Assembly: GCA_963710165.1 (NCBI GenBank)
Contig: CAVPYZ010000004.1
Coordinates: forward strand, 868,001-932,000
Origin: JACKIP01 sp963710165
Lineage (GTDB): Bacteria; Pseudomonadota; Alphaproteobacteria; Micavibrionales; Micavibrionaceae
DNA: 64,000 bases
Direction of reading: 5' to 3'
In this document: positions 44,486-53,543 of the stretch, in pieces
How positions within the stretch are numbered: the first letter of the stretch is position 1
Layout of the letters: the number at the start of each line of letters is the position of its first letter
The notes under the pieces: model-generated
What the model was told of the DNA's origin: nothing
Seen by the model: only the letters and a program-made list of their open reading frames with translations
The model's database searches: none
Translations under genes and position numbers: made by a program

Positions 44486-45847
44486 ATGATCAATATTCAA
44501 AAGTATATTTTAACAGCGTCTGTTTTGGCACTTAGCGGTGGCGGTTTTTTTATAAACGCGGCACAGGCAGAGACATTGCAAGAAGCGCTTATCAATGCGT
44601 TACAGTATCACCCCAGTGTTGATGCGGCGCATGCGGCACGTCAGAATCTGAAAGATCAGGAAGTCGAGGAATGGGCGGGGCAGTTTCCGGAAATTAATGT
44701 TACCGCCACTGCGGGGCGTGTTTACGGTGATAATGCTACCAGTCGCGGGCTTTCTGTGACACGCGGTTCTGGCTACTCCTATTTATGGGAGGGGAGCGCG
44801 GGTATTACCCAGAAGATTTTTGACGGTTTTGAAACAGGTGCCAGAATAGACGCCGCAGAAGATAGGTACCGTTCGGCTAATCTGGATATTATTGATGTAC
44901 GTGAGAACCTAGCCCTGCAAACTGCCAAGTCATATCTGGATGTTATGCGCACCAATGAAATTCTGGCAATTGTCAAAAAGCATAATGCGCAGGTAGCAGA
45001 TTATCGTGGTCGTATTTCTATGATGACCGATGAAGGGGTTGCGGATCAATCGGAACTGAAACTATCCGAAGATATCACTATTCTGCTTGATAATATTTTT
45101 GAAGATTATTACGCGCAATATATGACAGCGCAAGCGACGTATATGCAACTTACGGGTGACCGCCCAACGGGGCATATGATGCTTCCCGAGTGGGATAATA
45201 CATCAATGCCGAACAGTCTGGATGAAGGCATTACAACGTTAGCCGCGCATCCATCAATCCAGTCGGTAGATTACCGCGCACAAGCAGATGAGCACGAGAT
45301 TGACGCAACCAAAGCCGGTTTTTATCCGGATGTAAATGGTGAGCTATCTTATCTGAAGAAAGATCTGGACGATCTGATCGGTGGAGAGGTCGATGATGCA
45401 CGCGCCGTTGTTAAAATGAACTGGAATTTTTCGGTCGGCGGGGCGCAATTTGCCCGCGTACGTCAGAAGCAAGCTCAGAAATATGAAACAGAAGCACAGA
45501 AAAGAGAGCTTAAGAGGCAGCTTACACAAAATCTTGAACAGGCATGGATAGAATATGAAACTTCCGAGCGTGTGCTGGATAATATGTCACGTCGTCGTGC
45601 CATTAATGAAGAATTATTCAACACAAATGCCGCACAATTTGAAGGCGCGCAAATCAGATTGCTACAACTAATGCAAAGCGAGAACCAGTATTTTCAAACA
45701 CGCATTGAATATATCAATTCAAAATATCGTCACCATCTGTCAAAAATGGCCGTTCTGGCATCTCTCGGTTATTTACAAAAAGCTATGGGGGTTGAAGTTG
45801 AAGATGCGGAATATGTTTATAAAGCGCCGTTTCGTTTTGACGATTAG
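44486..45847 (+). CDS. TolC-family outer-membrane channel
   Basis: A 453-aa protein with a signal peptide (YILTASVLALSGGGFFINAA, ending AQA before ETLQ) and two long helical repeats typical of TolC-type outer-membrane efflux proteins (LQEALINALQYHPSV, GITQKIFDGFETGARID, AVVKMNWNFSVGGAQFARV). The ATG at 44486 is chosen for the signal peptide. It is the likely outer-membrane exit of the type I exporter encoded 2 kb away, though the MscS gene lies between them on the other strand. Confidence 0.9.
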   Translation: MINIQKYILTASVLALSGGGFFINAAQAETLQEALINALQYHPSVDAAHAARQNLKDQEVEEWAGQFPEINVTATAGRVYGDNATSRGLSVTRGSGYSYLWEGSAGITQKIFDGFETGARIDAAEDRYRSANLDIIDVRENLALQTAKSYLDVMRTNEILAIVKKHNAQVADYRGRISMMTDEGVADQSELKLSEDITILLDNIFEDYYAQYMTAQATYMQLTGDRPTGHMMLPEWDNTSMPNSLDEGITTLAAHPSIQSVDYRAQADEHEIDATKAGFYPDVNGELSYLKKDLDDLIGGEVDDARAVVKMNWNFSVGGAQFARVRQKQAQKYETEAQKRELKRQLTQNLEQAWIEYETSERVLDNMSRRRAINEELFNTNAAQFEGAQIRLLQLMQSENQYFQTRIEYINSKYRHHLSKMAVLASLGYLQKAMGVEVEDAEYVYKAPFRFDD

Positions 45848-45865
45848 TTATTATTGAAGCAGAGG

Positions 45866-47458
45866 CTATTTACCTTCTGAATCGCCATCATTTCCGTCAT
45901 CTCCATCATAACTATCATTATCGGCAGGCGAATTAATTCTATCCGAATCTGATTTTTTCGATTTATGTTTCTTCGGCTTCTCGTCTTTTTGCATCGACTC
46001 CTCCATTTCCTCAGAATATTTAATTTCGATCGGGGCGGCAGGCGCTTTGCCTTCTTTATCTTCTCCGAAATAAATTGTCTGATGCGGGAACGGAATTTCA
46101 ACACCATGTTTATCAAATTTAATTTTCATACGGCGATTAAATTCACGACCAACAGCCCATTGCTTGATAGGTTTGGTTTTTATACGCGCCTTGATAATCA
46201 CGGCGCTATCAGCAAAAGCGTCTACACCCATAACTTCTAATGGCTCTAAAATATCTTCGTTAAAGTCATCATCATTACGAAGTTCTTCATCAATCTCACG
46301 CAGTAATTCTATGACATTGTCGGTATTTTCGCGATATGCAACGCCAATATCCATTGAGTAGAAGCTGAAGTCTTTTGTCCAGTTTTCAACAATAGAAACT
46401 TCACCAAAAGGAACGGTATAAACAATACCAGACAGGTCACGCAATTGGACTTTACGAATGGTTATCCTTTCAACCAGACCAATACGGTCACCGACTTTGG
46501 CAACGTCCCCGACCTGTATTAAATCCTCCAGAATAACAGTAAAGCCCGATAGAAAATCTTTCACCATGGTTTGCGCGCCAAAACCAATGGCAATACCCAA
46601 AACACCCGCACCAGCCATAAGGGGTACAATATTAATACCAAGTTCTGAAAGAAGGATAAGTGCGAATAATATGATAAACGTAATCATCATAATGTTCTGG
46701 ATAATCGGAAGCAGCGTATCAATTCGATTCGAATTACTGATTTTCATTTTTTTGAAGCCATATTCGACAATGGCATTGGCTATTTCCCACAGCGTAATTC
46801 CAATAACGAAAACACTTAAAATGCTGGCAATGTAAGAACCGGCAAAAATAACGTTTTGCGAATCCATGAATAGCAGTGCCGACAAATCCCATATTTTAAG
46901 AAGGGAGAAGATGAGCAATCCGAAAATAATGACATAGCCGATATAACGACAAATACGCGCATACAGGCGAAAGCGATCGTGGGAAAGATGGAATTTATCA
47001 CGAACTTTCCCCATATATCTGCGTATCGCCACAAATACTTTTCGATTGATATATGCAAGGGTCAGGGCAATGATAATTGCAATACCGCTTACGATTGATT
47101 TTTCAAAAACACCGGAATTCAGGTTATTTTCTTTTAAAAACAATTCGTAGCTTGAAAGTAATTCTTCCGCCGTTTCCTCTATACCCAATGTCTCAACAAC
47201 TTCTAAGGGATCGCCACTACTTTTATCTTGTTCTTCAATACTTTCCTTAAGAGTTTTAAGGTTGGATATAAACTCTTGTCGCGCTTCTTTATTCTCTAAT
47301 GTAGAGATCAGATCATTAACATTTTGATCAGAGATGGACACTGATGAGCCGCTATCTTCCGAAGAATCGGCTTTTGAGACAGCACCGGATGCAAGGGTTG
47401 TGTCAATTGAGCCAACTATAAGAATGACTGTAAAAAGTAATGTAAATAATAGGCGCAT
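45866..47458 (-). CDS. MscS-family mechanosensitive channel
   Basis: A 530-aa protein: signal-like N-terminus (FTVILIVGSIDTTLASG), an extracytoplasmic helical domain, about five membrane segments between residues 120 and 295, then the pore-lining MAGAGVLGIAIGFGAQTMVK and the cytoplasmic beta domain with GEVSIVENWTKDF. It ends in an acidic tail (DSDRINSPADNDSYDGDDGN). It is convergent with the TolC-type gene, 18 bases apart. Role in osmotic protection is by family. Confidence 0.92.
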   Translation of the reverse strand: MRLLFTLLFTVILIVGSIDTTLASGAVSKADSSEDSGSSVSISDQNVNDLISTLENKEARQEFISNLKTLKESIEEQDKSSGDPLEVVETLGIEETAEELLSSYELFLKENNLNSGVFEKSIVSGIAIIIALTLAYINRKVFVAIRRYMGKVRDKFHLSHDRFRLYARICRYIGYVIIFGLLIFSLLKIWDLSALLFMDSQNVIFAGSYIASILSVFVIGITLWEIANAIVEYGFKKMKISNSNRIDTLLPIIQNIMMITFIILFALILLSELGINIVPLMAGAGVLGIAIGFGAQTMVKDFLSGFTVILEDLIQVGDVAKVGDRIGLVERITIRKVQLRDLSGIVYTVPFGEVSIVENWTKDFSFYSMDIGVAYRENTDNVIELLREIDEELRNDDDFNEDILEPLEVMGVDAFADSAVIIKARIKTKPIKQWAVGREFNRRMKIKFDKHGVEIPFPHQTIYFGEDKEGKAPAAPIEIKYSEEMEESMQKDEKPKKHKSKKSDSDRINSPADNDSYDGDDGNDGDSEGK

Positions 47459-47561
47459 TTATCCCTCGAATTTTTAGCGTCGATTTAGTTCAATAACGCT
47501 GCTTTTACCAATAAGTTCCTTAAGGCTTTGCACTCTAGTTTATCTGGCGTAAAATATAAAG

Positions 47562-49661
47562 ATGAGTTCTTCTGCTTCATTTGATTATTATCTTCATGCG
47601 CTGGTTTATTTATCCGCCCACCACGGACGTGCAAAAACTGCCCAGGGCGTGAAAGCAGGGCTGGCGATAGGTGCAGAAAATATAACGCCGTCATTATTTA
47701 TCGAGGCAGCCGAAAATGCCGGGCTAAAAGCGCGAATTATTTCGGAAAAACTATCAAAGATTGATGACGCGCTATTCCCCGTGACGCTTATGATGAATGA
47801 TGGCAAAGCCTATATCCTGACGGCGCGCATGGACGACGTCTTAGACTTATATGATTTAAAAGCCGGAAAACTTAAAAAGGTCAAAAGCGTCGATGTAGAA
47901 AAAGCATATAGCGGCAAAGCCATTTTGACGGGTGTTCAAACCACCTCCGAACAGGAAAGTAAGCATTGGTTCTGGACACCTTTTAAGGCCAATTCGGCGA
48001 TTTATAGAGATGTGATTATTGCCGCGATTCTGATTAATCTGTTCGGGCTGGCCAGTCCGCTCTTTATTATGAATGTTTATGACCGCGTAATTCCCAATGC
48101 CGCGATAGAGACGGGTTGGGTTCTGGGGATTGCCGCGTTGGTTATTTTTATCTTTGATTTTATTATCCGCAGTTTGCGCGGATATTTTATTGATTTTGCA
48201 GGGCGAAAAATTGACGTGACGGCGACGCGTAGTATTTATGACCAGATTTTAAATATGAAACTTTCCGAACGCCCGAAATCCAGCGGCGCCACAGCAAATA
48301 TGCTGAAAGACTTTGATGCGGTACGCGATTTTATGACATCCGCGACGATTGCGGGGCTGGTCGATTTACCATTCACGCTGTTTTTTCTATTCGTCATTTA
48401 TCTTATTGGCGGACCAATTGCCTTGCTATTGCTTGGGCTAATAATTTTAACGTTGATCGTTGGTCTAGTTTTACAAATCCCACTTCGCAAGCTTGTCAAA
48501 CACTCAATGAAGTCGGCGGAGGCAAAACATGGTTTACTGGTGGAAACAATCCACGGTCTTGAAACCATAAAGTCCGTTGGTGCAGACGGTAATTTTAGAG
48601 CCAGATACGGCGTAGAAGTTGGCGAAAATGCCATGTGGGGACAAAAATCTCGATTCTATTCTGCTGTCAGCGGAAATTTTGCAACATGGGCACAGCAATC
48701 TGCCAGTATCATGATCGTTTTGATGGGCATGTATATGGTGCGTGATCAATCCCTGACTATGGGGGGATTGATTGCATGTGTCATATTAAGCGGGCGGGCG
48801 ATGATGCCTGTTGCGCAAATGGCAAACCTTATGACTCGCTATCATCAGGCAAAGGCCGCGATGCAGACGATTGATAATTTAATGGCAAAAAAAGTAGATC
48901 GTCCGCAAACAACAAATTTCCTTCAACGCCCTGATCTAAGCGGTAAACTGACATTTGATAAGGTGTCGTTTCAATATCCACAAGTAGAGCATAAAATTCT
49001 GCATGACGTATCTTTCAAGATTAATGCGGGGGAGAAGGTCGGCCTGATCGGGCGTATTGGGTCGGGTAAAAGCACGATTGCCCGCTTGATGATGGATTTA
49101 TATGACCCGACAGAGGGCACAATTTTGTTCGATGATACAGATGAGCGCCAGATTGACCCCGTCGATTTACGCCGTCATATCGGCTATATCTCGCAAGATG
49201 TGGTTCTGTTTAGTGGGACAGTGCGCGACAATATTCTGGCGGGAAACCCGCGGGCGAATGAAGAAGAAATTCTGGGTGTTTCGCGAAAAGCAGGCGTGCA
49301 TGATTTTATTTCCAAACACCCCCTCGGCTATGACGCGCCAATAGGAGAGCGCGGCGAGGGACTATCCGGCGGACAACGTCAAGCGATAGCACTGGCGCGT
49401 GCCATGTTATTAAAACCGGCGATTTATGTTTGTGACGAGCCGACCAATGCCATGGACGTACAGGCAGAAAGCGCGTTCCAAAGCCATATGGCGAATGAGG
49501 CAAAAGACAAAACCCTGATTCTGATTACCCACAGACAGCCTTTATTAGCGATGGTGGATCGCTTGATTTTGATGGAGCAGGGGCATGTGATTGCGGATGG
49601 TAAACGCGATAACGTTTTGAAGGCGTTAGCGGAAGGTAATCTGGGAGTGAAAAGTGAATAG
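47562..49661 (+). CDS. Type I secretion ABC exporter (permease/ATPase)
   Basis: A 699-aa exporter. N-terminal about 130 residues form a C39-like domain without the catalytic cysteine (CLD type, used by RTX/adhesin exporters to bind substrate). It is followed by the ABC membrane domain of about six segments (residues 150-430) and the nucleotide-binding domain with Walker A LIGRIGSGKST, signature LSGGQRQAIALARAM and Walker B VCDEPTNAMD. Its 3' end overlaps the small exported protein by 8 bases, and the HlyD adaptor follows. Confidence 0.94.
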   Translation: MSSSASFDYYLHALVYLSAHHGRAKTAQGVKAGLAIGAENITPSLFIEAAENAGLKARIISEKLSKIDDALFPVTLMMNDGKAYILTARMDDVLDLYDLKAGKLKKVKSVDVEKAYSGKAILTGVQTTSEQESKHWFWTPFKANSAIYRDVIIAAILINLFGLASPLFIMNVYDRVIPNAAIETGWVLGIAALVIFIFDFIIRSLRGYFIDFAGRKIDVTATRSIYDQILNMKLSERPKSSGATANMLKDFDAVRDFMTSATIAGLVDLPFTLFFLFVIYLIGGPIALLLLGLIILTLIVGLVLQIPLRKLVKHSMKSAEAKHGLLVETIHGLETIKSVGADGNFRARYGVEVGENAMWGQKSRFYSAVSGNFATWAQQSASIMIVLMGMYMVRDQSLTMGGLIACVILSGRAMMPVAQMANLMTRYHQAKAAMQTIDNLMAKKVDRPQTTNFLQRPDLSGKLTFDKVSFQYPQVEHKILHDVSFKINAGEKVGLIGRIGSGKSTIARLMMDLYDPTEGTILFDDTDERQIDPVDLRRHIGYISQDVVLFSGTVRDNILAGNPRANEEEILGVSRKAGVHDFISKHPLGYDAPIGERGEGLSGGQRQAIALARAMLLKPAIYVCDEPTNAMDVQAESAFQSHMANEAKDKTLILITHRQPLLAMVDRLILMEQGHVIADGKRDNVLKALAEGNLGVKSE

Positions 49662-50001
49662 ATTTCCGATCATCTTTGTTTGCTTATTATTACTTACTAA
49701 CAGCGCTCACGCCTATGTTTGCAACGTTCAAAACCAAACAATTTATATGGACTTGAAACAACGTCAGGTGAAAGGTTTATTAGCATGTTATTTGGAGGCC
49801 AGAAGCATAGAAAATAATGACGTGACGTTTGCCGCTTATCAACAAAGTGTTAAGCAAGCAGAGGTATCATGTGAGAAAGATTTATCGGCTTCGCCAAAGC
49901 TGATCAAGACTGTTAAATGTTATGAGCTGGAACATTTTATAAAAACGTCTGTTGATAATGATGATGCACAATTGAAAAAAGAACAATTAGGATGTCTGTA
50001 A
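49654..50001 (+). CDS. Small exported protein in the type I secretion operon
   Basis: A 115-aa protein with a signal peptide (IIFVCLLLLTNSAHA, cleavage before YVCN). The mature part is helical and carries about five Cys: CNVQNQ, LLACYL, VSCEKD, VKCYEL and the C-terminal GCL. It overlaps the ABC exporter by 8 bases and ends 1 base before the HlyD gene, so it is translated within the exporter operon. No family recognised; it could be a periplasmic accessory or a disulfide-stabilised inhibitor. Confidence 0.7.
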   Translation: MNRFPIIFVCLLLLTNSAHAYVCNVQNQTIYMDLKQRQVKGLLACYLEARSIENNDVTFAAYQQSVKQAEVSCEKDLSASPKLIKTVKCYELEHFIKTSVDNDDAQLKKEQLGCL

Positions 50002-50002
50002 A

Positions 50003-51313
50003 ATGAGTAAGAACACAGATTTTATGGATGAATTGAATGCTGTTACAAAAAGTACCCCGCGTGAGGGAAGTCGTATTCTTCTTTTAACAATTTTCTTTCT
50101 TATCTTATTTTTAGGGATTTGGTCTTATATTTCTGAAATTGAAGAGCTTGCGCGTGGAGAAGGGCAGGTTGTGCCCTCCGCTGAGATACAAGTAATACAA
50201 TCACTCGAAGGTGGAATTGTGCAAGATATTTTGGTGACGGAAGGTGATCGCGTTGAAAAAGATCAGGTTCTGGTTCGTTTATCCGACGTATTTTTTGCAA
50301 GTGAAGAGCGTGGAACGGAGGCACGACTTTTAGGTCTCCAAGCGAAAAAAGCGCGACTTGACGCGGAAGCGAAGGGCACAGAATTCAACGTTGCGGCGGC
50401 CATTTCCGAAAATGCGCCGGAAATAGCTAAAAATGAAGTGGCTTTATATACTTCTCGCAAAGCCGAGTTTGAGAATCAGAAGTCTATATATGAAGATAAG
50501 GTTGCGGCGATAAAATCACGCATTTCAGAAGCACAGAGCGAAGCCGCGCGTTATGAAAGTTCGCGAGCCTCATTACAAAAAGAATTGAATATCACCAAAA
50601 AAATGGTGGAACAGCGCGCAGTGCCGGAGATGGAAAAGATGCGCATAGAACGGGAGGTCAATGACGCGTCCGGACGTGCGAGAGAGGCAAGGCAGCGCGC
50701 CGCCGCCTTGCGTTCGGAATTAAATGGTGCGGAAAGCGAATTAAAAGACCTTGCAGATAAATTCCGCACAGCCGCGCTTGGTGAATTAAATGAGGTCGAA
50801 ACACAGCTATCATCCTTGCAAGAAAATCTGAAGTCAATCGGGGATCGTGTTTATAGAACCGAGGTACGCGCCCCCGTTGCAGGAACGGTTGATAAGATCA
50901 GTATTAAAACCATTGGCGGTATTTTGGAACCTGCCCAACCGATTGTCGAAATTGTACCGCTTGGTGATGATCTGAAAATTATTGCCAAGGTTTCGCCAAA
51001 TGACATTGCCTTTTTAAAGCCCGGTCAGGATGTAAATGTCAAAATAACGGCGTATGATCCCCAGAAATTTGGTAGTTTAAAAGGAGTTTTAAAGCGTATT
51101 AGTGCGAATTCGGTACAGGGCGAAAACGGCGAAATATTCTTTGAAGTCGAGGTGCGGACGGGCAGAAATCATCTAGGCACACAGCAAAATCCTCTACCGA
51201 TTACATCGGGGATGATTGCAAATATCGAGGTTATTACAGGCAAGCGCACCATCATGCAATACATGTTGAAACCCATATTACGCGCGCAATCGGTCGCACT
51301 AACGGAAAGATAG
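50003..51313 (+). CDS. HlyD-family membrane-fusion adaptor
   Basis: A 436-aa type I secretion adaptor. Single membrane segment at about residues 23-42 (ILLLTIFFLILFLGIW), lipoyl-type half motifs (VIQSLEGGIVQDILVTEGDR and EVRAPVAGTVDKISIKT), a long coiled coil between about residues 95 and 270, and a beta-barrel end (ILEPAQPIVEIVPLGDD). It pairs with the exporter upstream and with a TolC-type protein. It is of the LapC/AprE length class. Confidence 0.93.
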   Translation: MSKNTDFMDELNAVTKSTPREGSRILLLTIFFLILFLGIWSYISEIEELARGEGQVVPSAEIQVIQSLEGGIVQDILVTEGDRVEKDQVLVRLSDVFFASEERGTEARLLGLQAKKARLDAEAKGTEFNVAAAISENAPEIAKNEVALYTSRKAEFENQKSIYEDKVAAIKSRISEAQSEAARYESSRASLQKELNITKKMVEQRAVPEMEKMRIEREVNDASGRAREARQRAAALRSELNGAESELKDLADKFRTAALGELNEVETQLSSLQENLKSIGDRVYRTEVRAPVAGTVDKISIKTIGGILEPAQPIVEIVPLGDDLKIIAKVSPNDIAFLKPGQDVNVKITAYDPQKFGSLKGVLKRISANSVQGENGEIFFEVEVRTGRNHLGTQQNPLPITSGMIANIEVITGKRTIMQYMLKPILRAQSVALTER

Positions 51314-51321
51314 GACAGAAT

Positions 51322-53541
51322 ATGTCGCAATTCCTGATAAATCGTTGGCTGCATATTCTATTCTTACTCAGCCTTTTATTCGTTCTGGTTTTTGTCATCA
51401 GTCCCTATAATCCTATACGACAACGTATCCAATTGATCATTTTTGACACTTATCTGAGCGAATATCCGCGAGAGTCGTCGAATTCTGTCTATATTATTGA
51501 TATCGATGACGAGTCGCTTAAACAGCAAGGGCAATGGCCGTGGCCGCGGACTGTTTTGGCAAAGCTTATTGAAAACCTGAATGATTTGGGCGCAGAAGTC
51601 ATTGCTTTTGACGGTGTACTGGCGGAGCCCGACCGGACATCGCCCACAAATTTTCTGGAAGGATTACCGCAAGAAACCTATGACGTATTAACCAGTCAAT
51701 ATGACGTTTTCCTCATTGATAATGATGATATTCTGACAAAAGCGATTAAGGAAAGCGGTAATTTTATTAGCGGCTTTACGCATGGTATTGACGAGAAAAG
51801 GCCGCGTCTGGTTCAAAATATGAAGAGCAAAAAAGATGTACGCGCACATTTTTTACAGGAAAGCTTTCAAATGCGAAAGACCGCCAAATTTATCACAAAA
51901 CTAGAAGACGCTGCCGCTGGTAATGGCAGTTTCATGGCAAAGCCGGAGCTTGATAACGTCATTCGTAAAACGCCGATGTTGTTTTCCAATCAAACCTATA
52001 TTTACCCCTCCCTCAGCCTGGAAACGATAAGGTTACACGAAAATGCTATCCCGATTATTAAGCAGAATGAGGATTTTTCACAGTTTAGCCTGGAGCCGCT
52101 TTTCAATATTTCAATCGGGAAGAAAACCATTCCCATTGATGTGGAAGGGGAGGTATGGATTTATTTTCAAAAGGATTATCAGGATCGCTATATTCCTGCC
52201 TATCAAGTTTTGGATCAGACATATAATACGACTCTAAAACAGAAAATTCAGGATAAAATTATTTATATCGCCTCCAGCGCCGAGGGATTGAAAGATTTAC
52301 GTGCCACACCCATTGGCCTATTACCCGGGGTTGAGGTTCATGCAAATGTGACAGAACAAATCATAGATCAGAATTTCCTGACCCGCCCATTGATGGCGAA
52401 GGAGATCGAGAATTATTTTATTCTTGGCTTTGGGCTTTTATTTATAGGTCTTACATTTTTTCTAAATTTAAACTGGCTGGTCTTATTTACGACGGTTGTG
52501 ACAAGCGGGGCTTTCTACACATCTTTCATAGCCTTTACCAAGCAAGGTATTTTGATCGATCCTATTTATCCCAGTCTCTCTATTCTGATTATATTTGTAT
52601 TGGCGGCGTTGTTAAAATATGTGCGCAGCGAAGTTGAGCGTAAACAAGTGCGTGAAGCATTCGGACTGTATGTCTCACCTGATTTCATGAAGGAGCTGAC
52701 GGATGATCCCACAAAACTAAAACTGGGGGGGGAGATTAGGGAGCTGACAGTAATGTTTACGGATATTCGCAGTTTCACTACAATCTCTGAGTCTCTTTCA
52801 CCTGAAGAATTGATTCAGTTGATGAATGATTTTTTAACGCCAATGTCCAATCTGGTCATGGATAATCGCGGGACGATTGATAAATACATGGGGGATGCCA
52901 TGATGGCGTTCTGGAACGCGCCGTTAGATGATAAAGATCATGCGCGTCACGCTTGTCTAACAGCATTAAAGATGAATGAAGCCTTGATGCCGATTAATGA
53001 AGCGGTCAAAGCCCAATGTAAACGAGAGCATCGCCCCTTCACCCCTCTTTTGGCAGGAATAGGAATAAATACCGGTGAATGCTCTGTAGGAAATATGGGC
53101 TCTAAACAACGCTTTGCTTATTCTGCGCTGGGCGATGCTGTCAATCTGGCCTCTCGTCTGGAAGGGCAAACGAAAAACTATGGTGTCAATATTCTGATTG
53201 GAGAAGATACTGCGGAATCCGTATCTGATCTGGCATTGCTGGAGCTGGATATGATTCAAGTTAAAGGCCGTAACAAACCGATTAGAATATATACGATTTT
53301 AGGCGATGAAACGCGCGCGCAAAACGCCTATTTTCAATCATGGAAGCGTGAACATGATGATATGCTGGCAGCTTATCGTTCCGGTCATTTTATCGAAGCT
53401 GAGAATATACTCCTTCATGCCAAAGAGCGCGCGCATCTGGATATGATCGATTACTACGTCATGATGATGATGCGTATTGAAAGCTTCCAAAAACAAACCC
53501 CTGAAAAATGGACAGGGGTTTATGTTGCTGAAACCAAATAG
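51322..53541 (+). CDS. CHASE2-domain class III adenylate cyclase
   Basis: A 739-aa membrane enzyme. One membrane segment near residue 12-28, a periplasmic CHASE2 sensor at about residues 40-345, three membrane segments at about 362-430, and a cyclase domain at about 470-660. Catalytic residues are canonical for ATP as substrate: metal Asp 481 (FTDIRSF) and Asp 525, Lys 521 and Asp 605 (SALGDAVNLASR) for base selection, Asn 608 and Arg 612. It is the last gene of the exporter operon and ends 2 bases from the convergent adhesin gene. Confidence 0.93.
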   Translation: MSQFLINRWLHILFLLSLLFVLVFVISPYNPIRQRIQLIIFDTYLSEYPRESSNSVYIIDIDDESLKQQGQWPWPRTVLAKLIENLNDLGAEVIAFDGVLAEPDRTSPTNFLEGLPQETYDVLTSQYDVFLIDNDDILTKAIKESGNFISGFTHGIDEKRPRLVQNMKSKKDVRAHFLQESFQMRKTAKFITKLEDAAAGNGSFMAKPELDNVIRKTPMLFSNQTYIYPSLSLETIRLHENAIPIIKQNEDFSQFSLEPLFNISIGKKTIPIDVEGEVWIYFQKDYQDRYIPAYQVLDQTYNTTLKQKIQDKIIYIASSAEGLKDLRATPIGLLPGVEVHANVTEQIIDQNFLTRPLMAKEIENYFILGFGLLFIGLTFFLNLNWLVLFTTVVTSGAFYTSFIAFTKQGILIDPIYPSLSILIIFVLAALLKYVRSEVERKQVREAFGLYVSPDFMKELTDDPTKLKLGGEIRELTVMFTDIRSFTTISESLSPEELIQLMNDFLTPMSNLVMDNRGTIDKYMGDAMMAFWNAPLDDKDHARHACLTALKMNEALMPINEAVKAQCKREHRPFTPLLAGIGINTGECSVGNMGSKQRFAYSALGDAVNLASRLEGQTKNYGVNILIGEDTAESVSDLALLELDMIQVKGRNKPIRIYTILGDETRAQNAYFQSWKREHDDMLAAYRSGHFIEAENILLHAKERAHLDMIDYYVMMMMRIESFQKQTPEKWTGVYVAETK
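53495..53521 (-). terminator. Terminator for the adhesin gene, inside the cyclase coding end
   Basis: A 9-bp perfect stem (AAACCCCTG / CAGGGGTTT, loop of 9), followed on the minus strand by a T-rich run (GTTTTTGG). It lies 23 bases past the adhesin stop and is entirely within the 3' coding end of the cyclase gene. Confidence 0.75.
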
Positions 53542-53543
53542 AT

